A stretch of 64,000 nucleotides of DNA, from NCBI GenBank assembly GCA_013396755.1, contig VWZF01002523.1, positions 792,975 to 856,974 of the forward strand, given 5' to 3'. The notes under the pieces were generated by a model. It was not told where the DNA came from, did not search any database, and saw nothing but the letters and a program-made list of their open reading frames with translations. Source of the stretch: Sclerurus mexicanus (lineage: Eukaryota; Chordata; Aves; Passeriformes; Furnariidae). The translations under genes were made by a program, and so were the position numbers. Below, one piece after another: positions 26,201 through 41,200 of this stretch. Position 1 is the first letter of the stretch. Each line of letters begins with the position of its first letter.

Positions 26201-29200
26201 AGGCAGCTCAGAGAGCACAACTCCACTGCTAACATACTTCTGCCTTCTTAATCTCAGAGAAGTCACATACATTTGGGATAGCCTGCCACTAAGAGACTAG
26301 TCCTCCCTTTTTTGATTACAGGGAGGAGATTTGCTGGTCTGCACTCAGACACTGTAGAGCTGAACCTCAACCTGAGCCACTAAGTGCCACCTACAGCACT
26401 CCAGTTCCAACAGATGAGAACTGAAAAGCCTTTTTTCAGTTCTGATCATTTTGGAGCTACACAATATCCTCTGATGGCCAGGAAAAAGGCAAGAAAAAAC
26501 CCTACCTTCTCCATGTTTTACTGCTCAAAGCTACGCTCTCAATAACTCCTTCATTCCCATTCAACGTACATCCTGGGAACCCAAATGTGTGGTCCAAAGG
26601 CACAGCAGTCACTTTCAGCTATGCATTCTGCCAGAAGATGCCAAAGCAGCAAGCAGAATTTAAGCTAAAGCACAAACTGTGCATCCCAGACCTGCAGGAA
26701 CTGTTAAACAAGGCAAAAAAGACCAGTTCACTGGGTAAAGAGATAGGAGTTGGGAGAGGGAACCTAAAAGGAACTGATACCTTAAGGTAAAATCAAAATG
26801 AAAGCTCTTTTTCCTTTTCAGGAAGCAACCAAAGAAAAAGATAAATGTGTTATTATACTTACAACAAAGTGATGCATTCATTTAGATAGTGCTAATGAAG
26901 ACACAATTTCTTTGTTGTTTTTCACAATACCCTCCCTAAGCTGTTGCCAACAAGAGACAGGCATTTCTAAAGAAAGGCACACTGGGAGACAACTGCCCTT
27001 GCTCCATGGGAGAGCCTGTTCCTCTGACTCTGGTTTGCTTATGGGGTACTGACCTGAAAGCAGAAGTTACTTTAAAGAGGACACACAGATACACTGAGAG
27101 ACCGCCAGCTATGCCAGTGACTATGAGTCTCAGCAATCTCTTTCCAGTAGCCTTCTGCAGGGTTTGTGCCTGACTTAAACCTATCAACATCTTCAGGTGT
27201 GGCACCAGAGTCCAAGAGTATAAAATCCAAATGGAATAGACCAGGCTAGCTAAAGCAGTCATGCACACTGCTGGGAGGACTAAAGGCATCGGTTGTTCAA
27301 GTACATTTCAGATGTTGTTCAACAAAGCAATGAAAGGACCTCTATGGGCACATTAGAAGCTCAAAATTATTAAATGTGAGTTAATGGCACAAATGAATCT
27401 GCAACAGAATGGAGGAGGCAGCGGAAACCAGTGCAGAACCCAGCAACCACAAGGTGCAGAGAAAGAACAAGGCAACCCTGAGAAGGAGTTCACACTGCAC
27501 GAGGGGCGTCTGATCTCCCTACTGGTAACTAGGGTAAGTGGGTAAGTCTCCACACAAAAAACAAAATGGAAAATTGAAGCCAAGAGCTTCAAAGTACCCT
27601 GTGGCTCTTCACACTTCCCCCTTATCATCCCATTAACTTTACAGAAGTTCACAAATACATGAAGAGACTGGACTAGTCTCTATTACTGGACTAGTCATTC
27701 TGGAAATATTTTCCCTAGGAAAACATGTAGAATGGGCAAAATTTTACGGAATCATTTCTGCAAAGTAACGTAAGAGCAGATACAGGAATGGAAAAGCAAT
27801 ATAAAATGAGAATTTCCAAAAGGAGGGAAAAAAGTGACTCTACCTACACTTTTAATCCCTCCCAATTCTTATGCAAAGGAGACACTAATGAGGGATGTTC
27901 ATGGACCAAAAATGAAAAGTCAAATAAAAGTAATTAACACCATCCACACCTCACAGGAAATTGCTAGTTCCTAAAAGAGAAAAATCACATGAACTAAGTG
28001 TCCTTCTCTTGGAAATTTTTGGGATGTGACTTGGAATTTATTATTCACCTCTATCCCTTGATAAGAATGCTTCTCTACCCGTCAGTGACAATTACTCTTC
28101 TTCCTGGACCAAGGCCACATGAGGCTCTACATATTCCTGCTCCTGTTTTCAGACCCCAATACTCCCTCCTACAGACTACTTATCGTTTAAGAGAAGTTGA
28201 GATAAAACCTGGTGAATGTCAGCCCTCCCCAGCAGGAGTCCTGGTAGCCTGCAACTGCCAATCAACAAGGAGTTTGCCTCTCCTTTGAGAAGTTCTGCTA
28301 TTTACACTTTAAAAAGAAAGCGTTTCAGTTCCATAAACACCGATGTAAAAAGGTCAGATCTCGTTGAAGACACTTTGAGGGGAAATGCTGATGTCCAGTC
28401 TTACACACCTAAGGTCTCTCTGGCAAGAGATGTCTGGAACCTAAGCAGACATAATCTGTCCATCCTGCTTAGTCCCCACTTCCCCAAACCTCTCCTATCT
28501 TCAAAAAAAATCACTGCATTTAATGTAACCACACTGTTGTAGATTCACTAAGTGGGACACATCACTGGGTGCAGGCTATTGTAAGACTCCCAACGGTTTT
28601 GACATTTGGAATGATTTTAAGACTGATGGCACATGAGATGAGAAAAGCACTCTGTTTTCAACCAGCTGCTCACCCTGGGAGCCAGTATGACATCAGTGAC
28701 ATACCTTTTCTGTTTGTATGTCAGCATGGCTTCAGCAATGGGCAACTGGTGTGCACAGTTTGCCCCTGCTATGTACTGCGTTATCCGGGAGACGACATCG
28801 GGCGCCTCTGGAACTGGAAGAGAACACAGAGAGAAAAGCACTTAAGTGAATTCTCAGACCAACATCAGCACTGTCCTCCATTTGCTGATGGTACATAGCC
28901 ACCTGCTTTTGAACTGCATCTCCCACAGGAAGCTCTGCCTACCACAGAGCATAGCAAAGCTGTCTGACCAAAAGCAAACATCCTACAAGAGCATCAAGGT
29001 GAAAACATTAGGAAGGATCGTAAAGTACAGACACCTGCACACAGCATTACTGACTGAAGTGTCATGGGTATTTTATAGTAGTTAAAAGCTTTCCTGTGAA
29101 AACATGTACCTGGCAGAGTCAGATTAAGACTTTTTCACACCCTGACTGCAGGTATCTGCTGAAGAAAGTGCCTGGCCACCTCTCCCAGGTGAACTGCTCT

Positions 29201-32200
29201 GCTCACACCATCATTCAGTGACCTGAATTCCTAGTGAACTCATGGCCTTGCTGAGTTAACTGAAAAGACTGAGAGAGATGCAAGGATAGGAAGAGCACAA
29301 ACATCATATATATGGCAACAAATATGCTCCAGATCTGTGAGACTGCATTTGATTCAAGGTGACAGTAAGACATTTCCTAAATATCTTCACCAGGCACTTT
29401 CATACCTTATAAAGGGCATTTTAACTCAGACTCTTTGCATTTGAACTGTTAAGATCTAGGATTCTTTGCCAGATCTTTTTATACCATCACAGGGTTTCTG
29501 TGCAGTTCCCACTGCAGAGATGAAAATGCAGAATGTACAAGGTCTGTATTGCAGGAAAATACACAAATAAATATGGGCTGCAGTGTACAGCCAGCAAAGG
29601 ACATCTCACTAAGGAACAGCTATGGCTCTTGGGATGCATTTCTACAGCTAATGAAACATTCCTAACCCAGACAAAAATCAATTCTGTATTCACATCTGTC
29701 TGCATTTTCATGTGCAGTAAGGAATTAAAAGAAACCAGTTCCATATACCTGTTCTTCCACGAGCTTAGGATTAAGGAAAAGTCTAAGTTGGGTGGCACAC
29801 TAAGAGATTTCTAGTCCAGTCTCCTGCTCCAAGCAGAACTAACTTCATCTTCAGACTAGAATGCCCAGGGCCTTGTCCAGCCACCTTCCCAGATGCTGGC
29901 AAAAGCAGATTTACTGTGAAGAGGACTCTCTCTCTCTCTCCTCTCATGGCTAGAGGACTTCCAGGAGGATCCTGGGAGCCTCAAGCACTCTGCAATTCCA
30001 ACAGGGAGAACCACACTGCAACCTCCACACACTCATGGTGGTCCACAAACTCCAAAGTTTTTCCTTCCAGTGAAATTTCCATATGGGCTATGCTGCCATG
30101 ACAGCATCAAATCTCAAGCCTTCATGTAGCCCTAAGTGTCAGATGCAAATCCTCCTTTCTCCTGTTTCTTTCTGTTCTTGAAGAAATTGATGAGAAAACT
30201 GTAAGCATTAGTATTTTAAGAAAATTAATACTTTAACATACAGTAAGGCTTTAACCTGGCCTAGAACAGACGCAGTTCAGAACAGGAACCTGTTGATCTG
30301 ACCTAGAGCAGCTCCCATTTGTTACCACATGGGTGAAGAACAAAACTCTTTAATGAGAAAGATTCTGCCAGCAGACTTTAGAACATTCTCACACACAGCT
30401 AACAGAAGTCAGTCTTCCCAGAGTTTCCAGTTTTCCAAAGCTTTTAGGCTGTACAGTTTCTGAAGGAAAGCAATGCACTGAACTTGGTAATGAGATGTCT
30501 GCAACAAAGAACAGAACTGAGAGGTAGATAAGAGCAGCATGACTCAGAGGCAGCTAGTTAGTGCCTCTGGGAGACAACAACTGCTAGCAAGCCACCACGT
30601 GAAGGACTTACAAAGGTCAGCATCTGAAATGGGAATGTGCTGGAGTGAGGAGAAAAGAGGAACAGAAACATTTGTCTGCTTCCTCTTGTATTTACTTGAC
30701 CTTTGCTAAAATTACTCATTCAAACTTTTCATCCCACACAGGCCAAACACAGACACGTGGTCTTACCAGTGGTCTGTGCTTCAAGTTTGTTGAACAGATC
30801 TCTCCAGGCTAGATCTTGGAAGAAGTTGTTGTATCTATAATCTACAGACCCCAGATACTTGGCCACTGGATGAGAGCCTAAGGAAGAAAGGAAAACATGA
30901 CAGTTGTTCTTCCTAGCACTGCCCACGAGCATGTTTTTTATCTGTAAGGAATTAAAACTCTGAAAACAAAACTACACTAGACACTCCAGAAATAAACTTC
31001 TTCAATTATAACCAAGTCATTTAGTCCATCTTATCTCTACAAGAACATGCAAATAAACTTCCCAGAGAAGACTGCTTCAACACACTGATATCTTTCAGTT
31101 GACACTTCCCTCTTCACCCCAACAAATTACATTTTAAAAGGCCAAAGAAAAGAGGACTGGGAAACTGCTGAGGCAATAAATGATGTGGAAGGCACAGAGG
31201 CCCTATGGCTCTTCATCTCAGTCTCTCAGCTTTGCAAGCAGCTTTCCCAAACAGCCTTTCCTGCCCATAGACTGCACAACACACATAAGGCCAGGTCGCA
31301 TCTGCCAGGAGAAGCCAGACCCCTTCTTTCCAAGACCATTCACACACCACAGGTGTTTCACAATACTGAGAAGAGGCAATTACCCACAACCAGGAAAAAC
31401 AACCCAGGGAGGCTTGTTTAATCGGTTAAAAAGGGCTATAAACTCAATAAATATGCTGCAATTAAAGACAGAAGACAGAGTCCAAGGATTACAGTCCTCA
31501 GTGAATGCTGGCATATACATCAGGTCCCTGCTTGCTCTAGCTAAGCCTTGTGGCTCAGCTCCTCTCTGAGCATGGGAAGACCTCCTTGCAGAAGCTTTGT
31601 GCATCCAGCCTCCAGCTTGCAGCCCTGGATGGAGATCTGACTTTATATTTAAACTGAGCGGGAGAGGGAAGGCATTTAAGTGACAAGCTCTGCCCTGGGA
31701 GGTGGCAAAAATTTGTCACCTTCATTTTAGGCCACCTGTGTACCTAAAATAGACAGCCCCCTCTTGCAACTACCTCTCCAGTCTTTCAACACAGGAGAAA
31801 AGGTATGCCAGGATCACACTTCCCAGTCACGCTCAGCACAAGTCCTGTACATTTACAATCAGCCATAAAGTAGCCCCACAGTTCCTCCTAATCAGTTTAT
31901 TTTTATCCTTCCTGTATACAAAATTCTCACATCTTCCATTCTCACATCTCACACTTCCAGAGGCTGCAACAGTTGAGTCACCAGCTGGTAACTGGTAACC
32001 TGATAAACACTTTTGAGGCAACCCCAGTTGCTTAACTATACTCACTGTGCTTCAGTGAAGCTCATGGTGGAATAAAAACCCAGTGCTAATTTTCAGAACT
32101 CCAGGAATGGTTCAAGCATCAGGTTTCTCTGAGCTCCTCTCAGTGTCATTAAAGACTGGGGCCTAAGTTCTTTCTGACCCCTCCTGATCACAGCTACTTT

Positions 32201-35200
32201 CACCACTGTTTTGCAGTGAAGTTCTAAACAGTGCACACAGAACAGCTCTGCACCATGCACTGGAGAAGCTTTCCCACATGCTGGGAAAACACATCGCACA
32301 TGGCAGATGCAGTTGAAAACAAGGAATAAACAGGAGGTCTCCCAAGAAGTTCTACCCATGGGAGCTAAATAAAATATTAGAATATCCCAAACAGCCAAAA
32401 TATAACCCTCAACCTTTTATTTTACCTGCCCATTTTCAGTTGTTTATACAGTGGTTTGGACATCAAAAGACTTTCAGCCACAGAATCAGTAGCATGAAGC
32501 AGCACTGAACCTCCCAGTATGTACACTTTCAGACACTAAGCATTTCTCATTGTTAATAAAGCACTGTAGGTTGACTCTTCTGCCATTGCAGTGTGCAGTG
32601 GTGGGTTCAGAAGGTAAAACAATCTTCAAAAAAACTCCACCATCCCTCATGAAAAGGTATTGGTAGCAGCAGAGAGGCTTTTCCTTTAAGACATTTATGG
32701 CACAGTCACCATTCTGTCTTTGGTGCTTTTTCAATTGTCAGAAATGAGAGGTTACTCCTCAATCACTTTAATGAACTGCCAGAAAGCTGGCCAGAAATAA
32801 GCACTTGATCCGATCAGGAAATACTGCAGACTCCTATGGAAAAGGCCCTATTAGAGAAGTTTTTATATTTAAAGTACATTAAAAAGAATTCTTAGTTCTG
32901 AAGCAGTTTCATTATCAAAGTGCTTTGTTGAGTTTTTCTTTTTTAATTAAAAACAAAGTTTTAAGATTAAAAAAAACAATCCAAACCCACACCAGCTGAA
33001 CCTTGTGTTTCACTTTTAAAGAGAGAAAAATTTTCAGATCATTAATGAGTGAAGAATAGAAAACTCCTCTTCTCATGCCAGGAGACAGTCAGCAAGTGAG
33101 GATCAAAGTCTCAGTCACACAGATTGTCATTCAAAGCACATCGAGCCTTGCAGAAAATATTTTTTTGTTTTTAGTCCCTAAAGGGCTGTCTCTTCTCTTC
33201 CTGCCAACCACTTTGGAACTTAAATGCCTTTTTTACAGAAGGATCCAGCTTTCTTCTGCCTTTTTCATTTGACTTCGGCAAATCCTACCACTGAATCAAC
33301 AGCCTAACCCCTACTGTTCATGGTGCTGGGCACCAATTTCTCATTCCTACAAGAATTGCCATCAGCTGGTCCCAATCCTAGAAGACTGGAAAAAAGTGCA
33401 TTTTAAGTGTTCTGCTGCCTACATAACCCCAGCGCCCCGTTCACACAAACCAAGCCTCAGACTAGACCAGCTCCTGGCCTCACACCCTTACCACACCAGC
33501 ACCGCCCAGAGGTCCCTGCCCACAGCATCAGTGAGGGCCTGGCTTCCCAGGCATTGCCACTACAACATTTCTCATATTTCTGACTAGAACAAGACCCTTA
33601 ATGTTGCTATCAGTCCACACTATTGCCTTCAACACAGGCAATTGAAGCTGGGTAACTTCCCAGCCAGGCAGGCTTCTTGAGCTGCTGAAAGGGCAGAGAT
33701 AAGGTGCTGGAAAACTGAGGGAAAAACCTGAGGAGAACAGCACGGAAAGGAAAGGTCAAAAGATGCGTGTAATTTGAATAATTTAAATTCTCAGCAGTTT
33801 CAGGGCCTCTAAAAAATTGTCAACCCCTTCTCCATTAACATTTTTGGAGTCAGGCTCACGGAGGCCAGAACAGTTATCGCTTTGGGAAATGTGGTGCCCA
33901 ATGAAATTAACATTTCAGCCAGGGAAAGGGCTTCTAGAACATTATTCTGTGCACTCATTATACCATAATGAAAAGATATATAAGAATCTCCCTGTATGGG
34001 GAAGAAGTACTTAACCCCTTGCTTCAAACTAAAGGTTTACAAGCAGACTTTGGCATCAAGAACCTGAAGATGAAATTCACTCACGTAAGAGCAGCAACAC
34101 CGGCCTTACACAATAATACAACAGTTTGCCTCATTTAACAGCCATATACCTACAGCCAAAGCTTCCAGAAAGGCTTTTCCTGAGGGAATGCAGCACATTT
34201 AACCCATTCATCTTTCTCTAAAGAAAAACTGGTCCTTATTTACCTAGAGGGATGATCAAAAATCTCATGTAGCCGAGCCAGTCGGGGGTTTTGTGAGACA
34301 GCTGCTCTACAAAGAGCCTCAACACAGCACTGAGGTAATTCTGGGCTCCTGCCACTGCAATTTTAATTGGATTTGGAGGCTGTGAATTGCAGTTACAGCT
34401 AGACAGAAAAAGAGGAAACATATTTGTAATTGTGCTTTCAACCATGTATTTCAGAACAAGTAACAAAAAAAATTGGTTAATAACAATTATGGCAGAAGAG
34501 AGTTCATTCAATACACAAGGCAATATCACAATGATTATCAGCAGCTTAAAACATTATTAATAAAATGCAACATTTCTTTAGTACTTTCTTAATTGGTCTC
34601 CTTGCTCCTTCTTTCACACATTTTGATCATCTAAAGGGCTGGACTCAACTATCTAGGTTAGGATGTACTTACTGCTACTAACTGCTGGGTCAGAGAACAT
34701 TCTCAGGTATCCACAGCCATCAGTAGGTAACTAGGGAGTGCCTTCAGGAATTAGTTTGGGAATTATTTGGAGGAGGGAGCAAGAACTATTTAAAAACCAT
34801 TTATTAGTTTTGCATGCTTTACTGCTGCATGTATCCATGAGGCAGCCTCCAAAGCACAATCTTTCATAATCAATGGCGTTGGTATCCCCACACATATGGC
34901 TGAACAGCAACAACTTTGCAGGGTTGGTGAGTGCTGAAGAGCTACACAATCCTGACTTGGGGAGAGCAGGTTGGGAGAAATATTGAAAGGGAGAAGTTTC
35001 ATCCAGTAGTTGAGAAATAAACTCCATGGGCCCTGCGGCACAGGAACTGAGAGGCTTTTATTGCTGAGACAAACAACAAGGTGACAACTTACTATCTCTG
35101 TATCCTGGAGACAATAGTGCTGAAAGCTGCCTGAATATCAGCAGAGGAGCATGTGCAGACCACTGGCAATGTATGCTTTTGCAAGACATCTGATAGGTAC

Positions 35201-38200
35201 TGAGGAGAGAACAGAACATTTTATAGTCCTTTTTTTGGTACAGTTTGTCACAAGAAGAAAATGTACCTCCCTCAACCTCCTAGGTATTCTCATACCCAAA
35301 ATTGGGCATTCTCTCTGTGTCTGATTTGTAAGTGATACGGCTGTTTCTCAAATACCTTGTCCTTGTGCAGCAGCCAAAGAAAAGACCTTCCTCCAGAAAA
35401 ACGAAAACATCACCTTGACAGACACTTAGACCATATCCCTAACATGGCAATGACAACTCTAGAACAGCATGGTTTTTATGGCCACAGAGGGCAGGGCAGC
35501 AGCAGAAGGCTGTTCACACAGCAGACAGCACTGGGTAAGAGAAGATACTGTCTACCTGCCTGCTTCTAGAACTGTAGTTGCATCTCTCTCTGATTTCAAA
35601 AGGATTTAAACAAATGCAATACTCTGCCCATCCACGAGCACTGCAAAAAGGGAAGGGTGCTACCAACATACATGTTCCTCATGAGGGACTGTTGCCCCTC
35701 TGTGCAGTTAATGGGGAATAACACACAACTTCGATACACATGGACATAATCACTGCACTCAGCAATTATCTCACACTTTCAAATCCTGCGCTCCTGATCT
35801 ACACACCCCAGTCAATGTCCTCTGATACTGCAGGCACAAGCTGCCAGAACTACTGGAAGATGACCTACAATGCTTTATGTCCATCTCTAGAACACATTTC
35901 TCTGCCCTCCAAGTGCAGAGAAAGTGGAACCAGTAGCTCAGTTGGTATTTTTGCTCTCTCACACATCGAGACCCTAGTTCTTCCAGAAGCAGAAAGCCAA
36001 ACCAGACAATTTAACTCCATGAGCCTGACACAAGTTCTCCAGGTGACAGTTACTCAGCACGTTATTGGTCGTCTTCCATACATATTTTACGGCTTTTTCA
36101 GAATAAGGTTCCAAAAGGAAAAAAACCTGTTTCAAACCCATAACAAACCACCACATGTTGCCAGCATAAAAATGTTCTGCTCAGGGTTCTCCTTAACACA
36201 ACTATCACTCAGAAAGGATGGGGTGACATACCTGCAGTCAGGAATCATGAATGCATGTGCACAGCTACAGAGCTGACCTGAAATATCCTCTCCTGTGTTT
36301 ACCACCTGTGCCCAGAAATCTCAGCCTAAACAATAGGTCAGATGACCCTGCTTTCTTTATGCCAGCCTACCACAGTTTAGAAGCAAGCTTTTGAGTGCAA
36401 GGATCGAGCCATTCCCAGTGTGCAGCTAAACAGAAAAAATGGCATTTTATAGAAAGGAAAACACCTCTGTGGAAAGACTCATGTGGCAAAAGCTTTACAA
36501 GATCCACAGCATCTCCTGGTCAAATGAAATTCAACCCATAGGCACTGAGCAGTCAGCACACTGCCAGCCCCCATGCACCACCACTGCTCTTCCAACCAAG
36601 CAACAGAACCTACTTGGTTAGTGGTAGAGCTCAAGGCCTGTCCATTCCTGAGGAGGAACAGTGCAGGAGAACCATGCTTCAGGTAACATCTCCTGCCTTT
36701 ACCTGGCCTTGCCAGTCAGATGTATTGACAAGAATAATGTTTTCTGGCAGCTGGTCGTCGGAAACTAGGATGTGATTTAGTTGATCATACACTGTTTTCC
36801 TGGGGATCTGGAAATAAAGACACAGAGAAGAGAACAGTAGGAAACGACACCTTTAACCATCAACCCACCAGCTCCAGTTCTTGCAGTTCATGAGAGGTGG
36901 CTGTGCATGGCTGGCCAGTCACCCCATCAGCAAAGGCACACTAGCAGCACACAGGCTGCTGGGACTGACATTCAGCAGCTTCTTCAATATTAGCCACCAT
37001 GGATTTGTTGACCATTACTCCTGCCATGCACTTCTACTTACATCACTTTATATCAACTAACAGTAGCCCAATAATTTAGCATTCATAAAAGCCAGGAGCA
37101 ATCTCCTTCAAGGAGGGAAATACGTGAGTCTTGCAGCTAACAAAAGCAAGGCACATATGCTGTGCACAAGTCAGTCCCCTATTGCAATCCTAGCAATCTG
37201 CCTTTTTTTCAAAGGAGTAATTCCTCAACACATCCCTATTCATTTCTCATTCTAACAATCTGTTCCACTGTTTTCAGTTTATGGCTGACTGACAAAACAA
37301 CAAGCTGACAAATCCCAATAGACTGGATGGAAGAAACAGTTTTAGCCAAGACAAATTCCCTCCTTCCTGAAGCTGTGGGGCCCAGTTCCTTTCCAGCAGG
37401 GACAGAACTTGGGCCAGAAGGAAAAGGACCAGAGGAGACAGAAGAGGAAAAACTATGAGTGGTTGGAGAGAGAGCAATCTTTTTCACACCTGTAAGTGGT
37501 GCCGGGTGTCTGGAGAGCGCTCGTTGTCCAGGCTGTTCGCCCTCTCGTTCTGTGGCCTCACTGGCTGCCTCTCCTTCAGAGATGTGCTTCTTCCCCGACG
37601 TCCCGTCTGCTTCCCCTCAGACCTGCTAGAGAGATGTGCTTACATTCCAGAGCTAGCTTATATCCAAGTGAGACACATGTCCCAAATCCCAGATCTCCCA
37701 GTCTGGCAATCTCAATAATGTAAGTGGAGGCACTGGGGAATTGTGCATGTAGATTTGAGTTAGCATGAGACCTGTTAATTCTGCTTCTGATAGTGCAGAG
37801 CACATGATTCAGCTACAAAGCACATTCCCAGGAGTCCCAGGAAGACTTCCACAGCCCATGCTTAGATCCACGCCACTGCTCTGCTATTGCTACACCAGCA
37901 TAATAGGATGCAGCTATGGTCACGCATCCCAAAGCGGCACAGAAATACCTCCACAAGAACATCTGTTCACTTGCAAATGACCAGAGAAACTATACTGTGG
38001 GATTGCTGAAGCCCACATTCATTATCCTATTTGGGAAGGATTAACAGGACATAGGTTAGACTTGACAGCCACCTTTCAGGCCAAAATCAGCATCAGATAC
38101 TGATTCAGCAACAGTATCTTTGAGCAAGCAGTTCCAGAGTTCTATAAAACTTCCTTGGTCATGGAGCAGGTACAACACAAGAGACAGAAGCAGCCTCAGA

Positions 38201-41200
38201 GCAGTGCTGCCCATCAGGGTTCTGAGTATTCATGTACCAAGTGCCCAAGACCCACTGCTCAAGTGCCCAAACACAAGGAGGGTGTCCTTGCAGTCAATGG
38301 CATCGTGACCGAATCCTAGAACACTGTCCATGACTTCCTGAGCAACCCTGCAGCAGGCACAATGCTGTTTGCCCTCTCTGTACCTGGTGGACGGGATGAT
38401 GAGGGACTCTGTCTTTGTGATCTTCCCACTGGGTGGGAGCTTCTCAACAAACACATCTGGTGTGGGGAGTTCAGCCTCCTGGACCTCAGCTTGCTGGTTA
38501 GACTCCTGCAAAAACACAGGGAACAGAGTTACCAGGAACAAACTATCCCCCTCTGTCTCACATTGAGCCTGCCTCTTCCAGACATGCTACTCGCTGCCAA
38601 AAGAGAGAAGCTAATATTGGCTATCTGGGGGTATCAGTTCCTAGCTCTGCCTCACAAGGGAGCTGGAGCGAGGAAAGGTGTTCAGATATGCTATTTGGAA
38701 CAGGCACTTTCCCAGCTAAAAGCCAGGGGCATGACTCCTCTTGCAGATTAACTCAGCTTACCCAAATCAACTAGGAGAGAAAGACGTGGGAGAAATGTTA
38801 CACACTTCATGTCCCCAGCAGAGCAACTTAAGCTCTGGGATTTTTACCCCAGGACCAGCTTGATTTCTGCCATTTCACTTCTGGCTGATAGAATGAAACA
38901 GGCCTGAGAATTCTTTTTCAGGATGGTACACATGCTCAGTGGTATACTTTGGGCCAGACTTCCTCAAACCAAAAGAAAGGTTGTTTGAACAGAAGGCCAT
39001 GTAGAGCATTTCAGTTGCAAAAGGCTGAAAGACAAGAACCTCCAACAACTAAGGGCAGGAGGAGAGCTCAGTGTTCACTGCAGCTGATGTTACCCGCGGA
39101 AGTTGTGTTGTATATGAACCCATATAGACAGACAAACACAGCACAGAATGCAGCTCACAGCTGACACCCAAAGTGACAGGAGGAACACCAACAAATGCAT
39201 TTTCAACTTACATAAGGGACAGTGTCAGAAATACTGTCTCCTGTATGTTTGGTTCCAACACTCTTTGTCTTTTCAGGCACTTCTACCTGCTTGAGAGGAG
39301 AAAAATCATCAGGAGATTTAGCACCAGCAGAGTTTCCAGCCACTCTCTCTGGATCAGGCTATTCAAAAGACACAGTTCTCTGTTCAAACATCACACAGCT
39401 CTGCAGGATCACCACAAATGCTTCCTGGTCACGCCAGGACCAAACACATTAGTGTGGGATAGGGCAGAGCTCATGCACAATACACAGCAGAGGCAAGGAA
39501 GTGCCCTGGAATGGGACTGACTATGCACCCAGGATGTCCATGAGGGGAAGGAAAAGGGGGTGAGCTGCCTCTCGGTGTTTGCTCTTAGCCACCATGAAAA
39601 AGATCCCAACAACAGTAAGGTAAAGCTTCTTCCAAACAGTCCCTAAAACTCCCAGGCAACATCTCCCATCCTGGCAGTCATTTCAAGCACATGGAAATCT
39701 AAAACTATTCACACCATTAAGCAAGTATTCAACACATAACCTGAGGATATATCCTTAAGTTAATACAGTATTTGCATTTAAAAAGAAAAAAAACACCAAA
39801 TCAACCAAACAAAAAAGCATCCCCCCCACTAAAACCCCAAACAAATACATTTTCTTAGCAGAGAATTCCTCTCTCTGCATCCAAGTCTTTGAAGGAAGTC
39901 AAAGTGGGTGCTGCATATAGAGACAGTGCAGGTCTGCTGTATTATGTGCATATGGGTAACTCCTGAAACATGACTTACAGGACTTGATGGTTCTCTCTGG
40001 CTCCTGATGCTGTGGATACTACCAATTTCTGTCTGAGAACTGGAGTGGGACAGTCCTTCAAAATAGGGTCTGAATAAGAAAAGCAAAATGAGCTTCTTGT
40101 TATCAAAAACACTGACAGGGAAAGTCCATCACATTAACAGCAAAGCAACATGAATATTCCCTGGGGATCTCACTACTCCCCAGTGGTTCCAGTAAAACTT
40201 ACAGGCTACTTTTGAAAGGAGAGGAAGGTCTCCAGGACAGTAAGAGAAGCCAGAAAGTCTAGGGATCCCTGTCTAGCCCTGACACTGACTGACCGATCTC
40301 TGTCTAATGGATCCAACATGTCATCTGTCACACAGGAGACTATTTTCATAAAGCTCTTACTAGGAATGCTTGCACACTCTCACAACTTCACACCAAACAG
40401 CAGCTTTTGCTTCCATAAAATCCAGGGTGGGCATGTGGGTCCAGCATTTTCCCACAGCAGAAGAGAATGCACATTTACTCCACACAAGCATTTCTGTCCT
40501 CAGTACCCCAAGCACCAGGTGCAAAGTTTCACACTGCCAATCTTGTTTCACGTAGCAAATGCTGACTGAACTACACAACATTCCAGACAGGGTCTAGCTC
40601 CTGACAGAAATACAGCAACCAGAATTACTGCCTCCCCTCCCACCCCCCTGATACTCTGCTCCTGCAGGTAAGTGACTCTTGGTGTTAATATGCATTTTAT
40701 TTCCAGCTTGCATCTGGATTTGGCTGTCAGCCCTAGGCTCCAATTACACATTTGCTCAATAAGATAAGGTAGCACACACAGACCCAGATTGTGTTTCCAG
40801 GCAAGAGGCAGCTCATCACACCAGGCTACAAGACTCAATTACAATTTAAGGAACTGATTTTTTTTTTTTTTTGTTGCAGGGAAAACCTGCCTACAAGCCA
40901 TGAGCATTCACCACATCCTCTTCAAGATACAAACACAAGAACCGGACAGAGAACCAAAAAGTGTATCTCCAAGATCAGACACAGTAAGTTCTTATTCCAG
41001 CATTATTGCAGTGATCACATATTCCAGTTGGCTCCTCGGCTCCAGGGAGCAGGCTATGAACTCTCAGTGTGTACAGTAAAACATATTGGCTTGTTTCAAA
41101 CCCACTGCTTAACTCAACACATCTACTTTCACCAACTGGTGGTATCTTAGGTCAAGCTCCAAAACACCTTTATAAGCCACCAGATCCATCACTTATCCCT

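Noticed and set aside
40858..40900. Plus-strand splice acceptor and antisense exon after the 15-base T run
   Set aside because: It has a good polypyrimidine tract and GTTGCAG, but the following sequence shows no recognisable protein or matching donor. It is probably fortuitous.
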